8,371 nucleotides of DNA from Prevotellaceae bacterium (GTDB lineage: Bacteria > Bacteroidota > Bacteroidia > Bacteroidales > UBA932). The number at the start of each line of letters is the position of its first letter. Within the stretch, counting starts at the first letter, position 1. This document shows, one piece after another, positions 6,511 to 8,371 of this stretch. The stretch is taken from assembly GCA_031287815.1 (NCBI GenBank), contig JAITSM010000190.1:1-8371 (forward strand), given 5' to 3'. A model generated the notes under the pieces. The model did no database searches and was not told where the DNA came from. It was given only the letters and a program-made list of their open reading frames with translations. Both the position numbers and the translations under genes were made by a program.

Positions 6511-6549
6511 CATAAACTGTTCAAATTTTAATCCCTTTTTATTTTTCAT
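6502..6549 (-). other. Very short open frame, MKNKKGLKFEQFMPP
   Basis: A 15-codon frame opens with an ATG in an A-rich context (AAAAAAACAATG) that resembles a good Bacteroidota start, and ends inside the hairpin next to the 21-bp array. It lies 64 nt after the stop of the surface-protein gene. The Lys-rich opening looks gene-like, so it could be a leader peptide, the remnant of a gene interrupted by the repeat array, or chance. Nothing confirms translation. Confidence 0.15.
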
Positions 6550-6558
6550 TGTTTTTTT

Positions 6559-6600
6559 CTTGTTTAAGGTTTAACTTTTAGTTTTTAACTTTTAAATTAA
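6559..6600. repeat. Heptad tandem tract, unit AACTTTT
   Basis: Six successive 7-nt units run from 6559 to 6600: CTTGTTT, AAGGTTT, AACTTTT, AGTTTTT, AACTTTT and AAATTAA. AACTTTT is repeated exactly at 6573-6579 and 6587-6593. This is the T-rich counterpart of the AGTTGAA tract at 347-380 and sits just after the stop of the surface-protein gene, as that tract sits just after the barrel gene. Confidence 0.6.
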
Positions 6601-6613
6601 GAAGTGCCTGCCG

Positions 6614-8371
6614 CTACTTAACGCACCTCACCACATAACCGTGCGTTTTGGGGGCGGAGAGGGTGTTTTGTAGGCCTACATTATAGAACAAGCGCCAGGC
6701 GTTAGAGTTGTTGTATGGAGTCGAAGACCACAGCAGGCAGCGATCACCGACACCGATCAGCCCTGTTCCGGCGATCCACGCGCCGCACAAGGGCCAGTTA
6801 GTAGCCAGGTCGGATCCGTTCTCACCGCCAGAGCAGGAAATTAGGGCATTAAAATCGGATTGGTCGGGCACACGCCACGGGGATGGACAAAGGGCAGCTG
6901 CAGAGGTGTTGACACAAGTCCAATTATAATAATAACCACAGGTGGTACCATTATCCAGATATTGAGCGGGGGGAGAATTAGTCGTCGAAAGGATCGAAGT
7001 TGCGGCACAACCCGCAACAGGATTACGCAACATCCCACTCCATGTTTGTGCGCCACAAACCCAACTACCACTACTGGGTGGCAATGATGAATTAACAACT
7101 ATTTTCCCGGTAGCGGTAACATTGGTGCAGCCATTGCTATTAGTAGTGGTAACGGTATAAGTAAATGTCCCGGCAGCGGTGGGGGTGCCGCTCACCGTAT
7201 AGGTATTTGAAGCCCACGCGCCGGATACGCCGGAGGGTTGTCCGGAAATAGATGCACCGTTAGCATTGGCAGTGGTATATTTGATTGGCGTAATAGACGA
7301 GCCGGTTTCGACGGTTTGGTCGTGATTGGCGGTAGTAAGGGTAATCGTCGGCAGGGCATTAACCGTCAACATCCACTGCCCGGTACTTGCGGTTAAGGTA
7401 GTGTTGCAGGTGCCGTCCTTTGCGCGGCGGGTGAAGGTCTGCACGCCGACGGTGGAGGCGTACGCAGTGGGCGCGTACGTAGTAGCGGTAGCGCCGGTAA
7501 TAACGCTGCCATTGCGGTACCACTGGTAGGAAATGCTGTTGTCGCCGCCGGAGGCTGCTATGCTGTTGCCAATGGTATTCACCGCCGCTCCGCTGCAAAT
7601 CGCCTGCCCGGTGGTGGCAATCGTGCCGGGATTGAAATTATTGCGCACGGTAATTGTTCCTTTATTGGATACTGCGCTTGTGCAGCCATTCGCATTGCGG
7701 GCGGTTACGGTATAGGTAGTGGTGGCGGCTAAATTTTGGCTGGTGATGGAAGCGGCGGTAGAGGTACTTTGCGTGCCGCCAATGTTCCAGGTATAGGTCA
7801 TGCTGTTGGTTATTGCGCCGCTCGCCGTAGCGGAGAGGGTGGCCGTCTGATTGTAGCAAGTCGTTGGAGAAGTAACGCCGGTAATGGTCGGATTGTCGGC
7901 AAAGCCGCCGGGGTGCCCGGTAGGGTCGGTAATGGAAGTGATGCAGGTGCCTGCGCTGAAGGTTTCCGAATCTACGGAGAGCGAACCGTTAATGGTAAAC
8001 GGCCGGGTGCCTCTCAGGGTATAGCCGCCGCCGGCGTTGGTTACGGCATTGGGCGGGTAGTCGCTGCCGTAGGCGCACCAGTTGAACTGGCCGGTGGCGT
8101 TGCTTAATGCGGCGGTAACGGTCGAGGGATTGCCATATATATATAAGCCTCGTCCGTTCTGTCCGTCGTAGCTTCCGCCGGCTACGGATACCGGGCTGAT
8201 GGTGGCGGGCGAAAAGGTACCGGGCGTAACGCCGGCGACGGAACAAAAGTCCACCCACACCCATACGCGGTTGTTGGCGGCTGTGGCCGCATTCCATGAA
8301 ACGCGGAATTTCACCTCGTGGTTATCATAATTTACACTGATAGGCGTAACAGTCGCTTGCGCAAAGGCGGC
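6614..8371 (-). CDS. Surface protein with Ig/PKD-like domains and C-terminal FISUMP domain (5' end outside window)
   Basis: The frame stays open to the window edge, giving 585 visible residues. The first visible residues, AAFAQATV, look like the end of a signal peptide (cleavage after AFA, mature Gln), so only about 20 residues are missing; the GTG at 8314 is internal. Visible order: an N-terminal beta-rich domain (about 8-155, with VWVWVDFCSV and FNWCAYGSDYPPNA); three Ig/PKD-like domains (about 160-242, 246-338, 340-427), Thr/Ser/Asn-rich with YTWNIGG, YQWYRNGS and the TYTVT..N.NGCT signature of Bacteroidota adhesins; and a C-terminal domain (about 434-585) with CPSPWRVPDQSDFNAL, LWSSTPY and GYVVRCVK. 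The last matches the FISUMP (Fibrobacter succinogenes major paralogous) family, TIGR02145 by memory. Many Cys fit an extracytoplasmic location. No type IX secretion C-terminal domain follows. An adhesin or surface-display role is inferred. Confidence 0.85.
   Translation of the reverse strand, partial: AAFAQATVTPISVNYDNHEVKFRVSWNAATAANNRVWVWVDFCSVAGVTPGTFSPATISPVSVAGGSYDGQNGRGLYIYGNPSTVTAALSNATGQFNWCAYGSDYPPNAVTNAGGGYTLRGTRPFTINGSLSVDSETFSAGTCITSITDPTGHPGGFADNPTITGVTSPTTCYNQTATLSATASGAITNSMTYTWNIGGTQSTSTAASITSQNLAATTTYTVTARNANGCTSAVSNKGTITVRNNFNPGTIATTGQAICSGAAVNTIGNSIAASGGDNSISYQWYRNGSVITGATATTYAPTAYASTVGVQTFTRRAKDGTCNTTLTASTGQWMLTVNALPTITLTTANHDQTVETGSSITPIKYTTANANGASISGQPSGVSGAWASNTYTVSGTPTAAGTFTYTVTTTNSNGCTNVTATGKIVVNSSLPPSSGSWVCGAQTWSGMLRNPVAGCAATSILSTTNSPPAQYLDNGTTCGYYYNWTCVNTSAAALCPSPWRVPDQSDFNALISCSGGENGSDLATNWPLCGAWIAGTGLIGVGDRCLLWSSTPYNNSNAWRLFYNVGLQNTLSAPKTHGYVVRCVK

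Noticed and set aside
6204..6524. A 106-codon minus-strand frame with seven-residue repeats (LAKRSGC)
   Set aside because: It starts with TTG, runs through the 21-bp array, the C/G-rich repeat and the terminator, and ends in the heptad repeat. The repeats are invariant at synonymous sites, so the frame is a by-product of a 21-nt period.
8312..8314. GTG at 8314 as the start of the surface protein
   Set aside because: The frame remains open to the window edge and the upstream residues (AAFAQATV) read as a signal-peptide end, so the gene is 5'-truncated by the window.

Overview
The window looks like a chromosomal segment of a Bacteroidota bacterium, probably of the Bacteroidales or a close relative. 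The grounds are: no Shine-Dalgarno sequences but A-rich start contexts, a Bacteroidota-type -7 promoter element (TAnnTTTG), a Gln after the signal-peptide cleavage site in all three exported proteins, an FtsE of Bacteroidota type with no adjacent ftsX, a surface protein ending in a FISUMP-type domain, and intergenic repeats of a kind I remember from Bacteroidota genomes. No taxonomic search could be run.

Layout: (1) 1-404 has no supportable protein gene but is dense in structure: a purine-rich heptad hairpin (53-131), a roughly 210-nt candidate structured RNA or MITE-like element with nested stems ending in an intrinsic-terminator-like hairpin plus T8 (135-346), and a second heptad tract (347-380). 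(2) 405-5293, minus strand: an apparent two-gene operon of a 1005-residue exported TPR solenoid protein followed 14 nt later by a 618-residue plugless outer-membrane beta-barrel. (3) 5294-5455: divergent promoter region. (4) 5456-6163, plus strand: FtsE ABC ATPase. (5) 6164-6613: a 450-nt convergent gap packed with repeats: a second heptad hairpin, a bidirectional terminator, a C/G-rich three-way-junction repeat, six 21-bp units each carrying the 12-bp palindrome GTTTAGCTAAAC, and a third heptad tract. (6) 6614 to the window end, minus strand: a modular surface protein with Ig/PKD-like domains and a C-terminal FISUMP domain, cut off within its signal peptide.

The proteins are ordinary in type. 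FtsE works at the inner membrane with FtsX in cell division. The TPR/barrel pair probably forms an envelope complex of unknown substrate, and the FISUMP protein is probably displayed outside the cell. The unusual content is intergenic: 7-nt-periodic tracts occur in both large gene-free gaps with a different unit at each site, two of them surround the same GGCGCAAGC core (a GNRA-loop mini-hairpin), and there is also the palindrome array and the 135-346 element. These are the best candidates for something undescribed.
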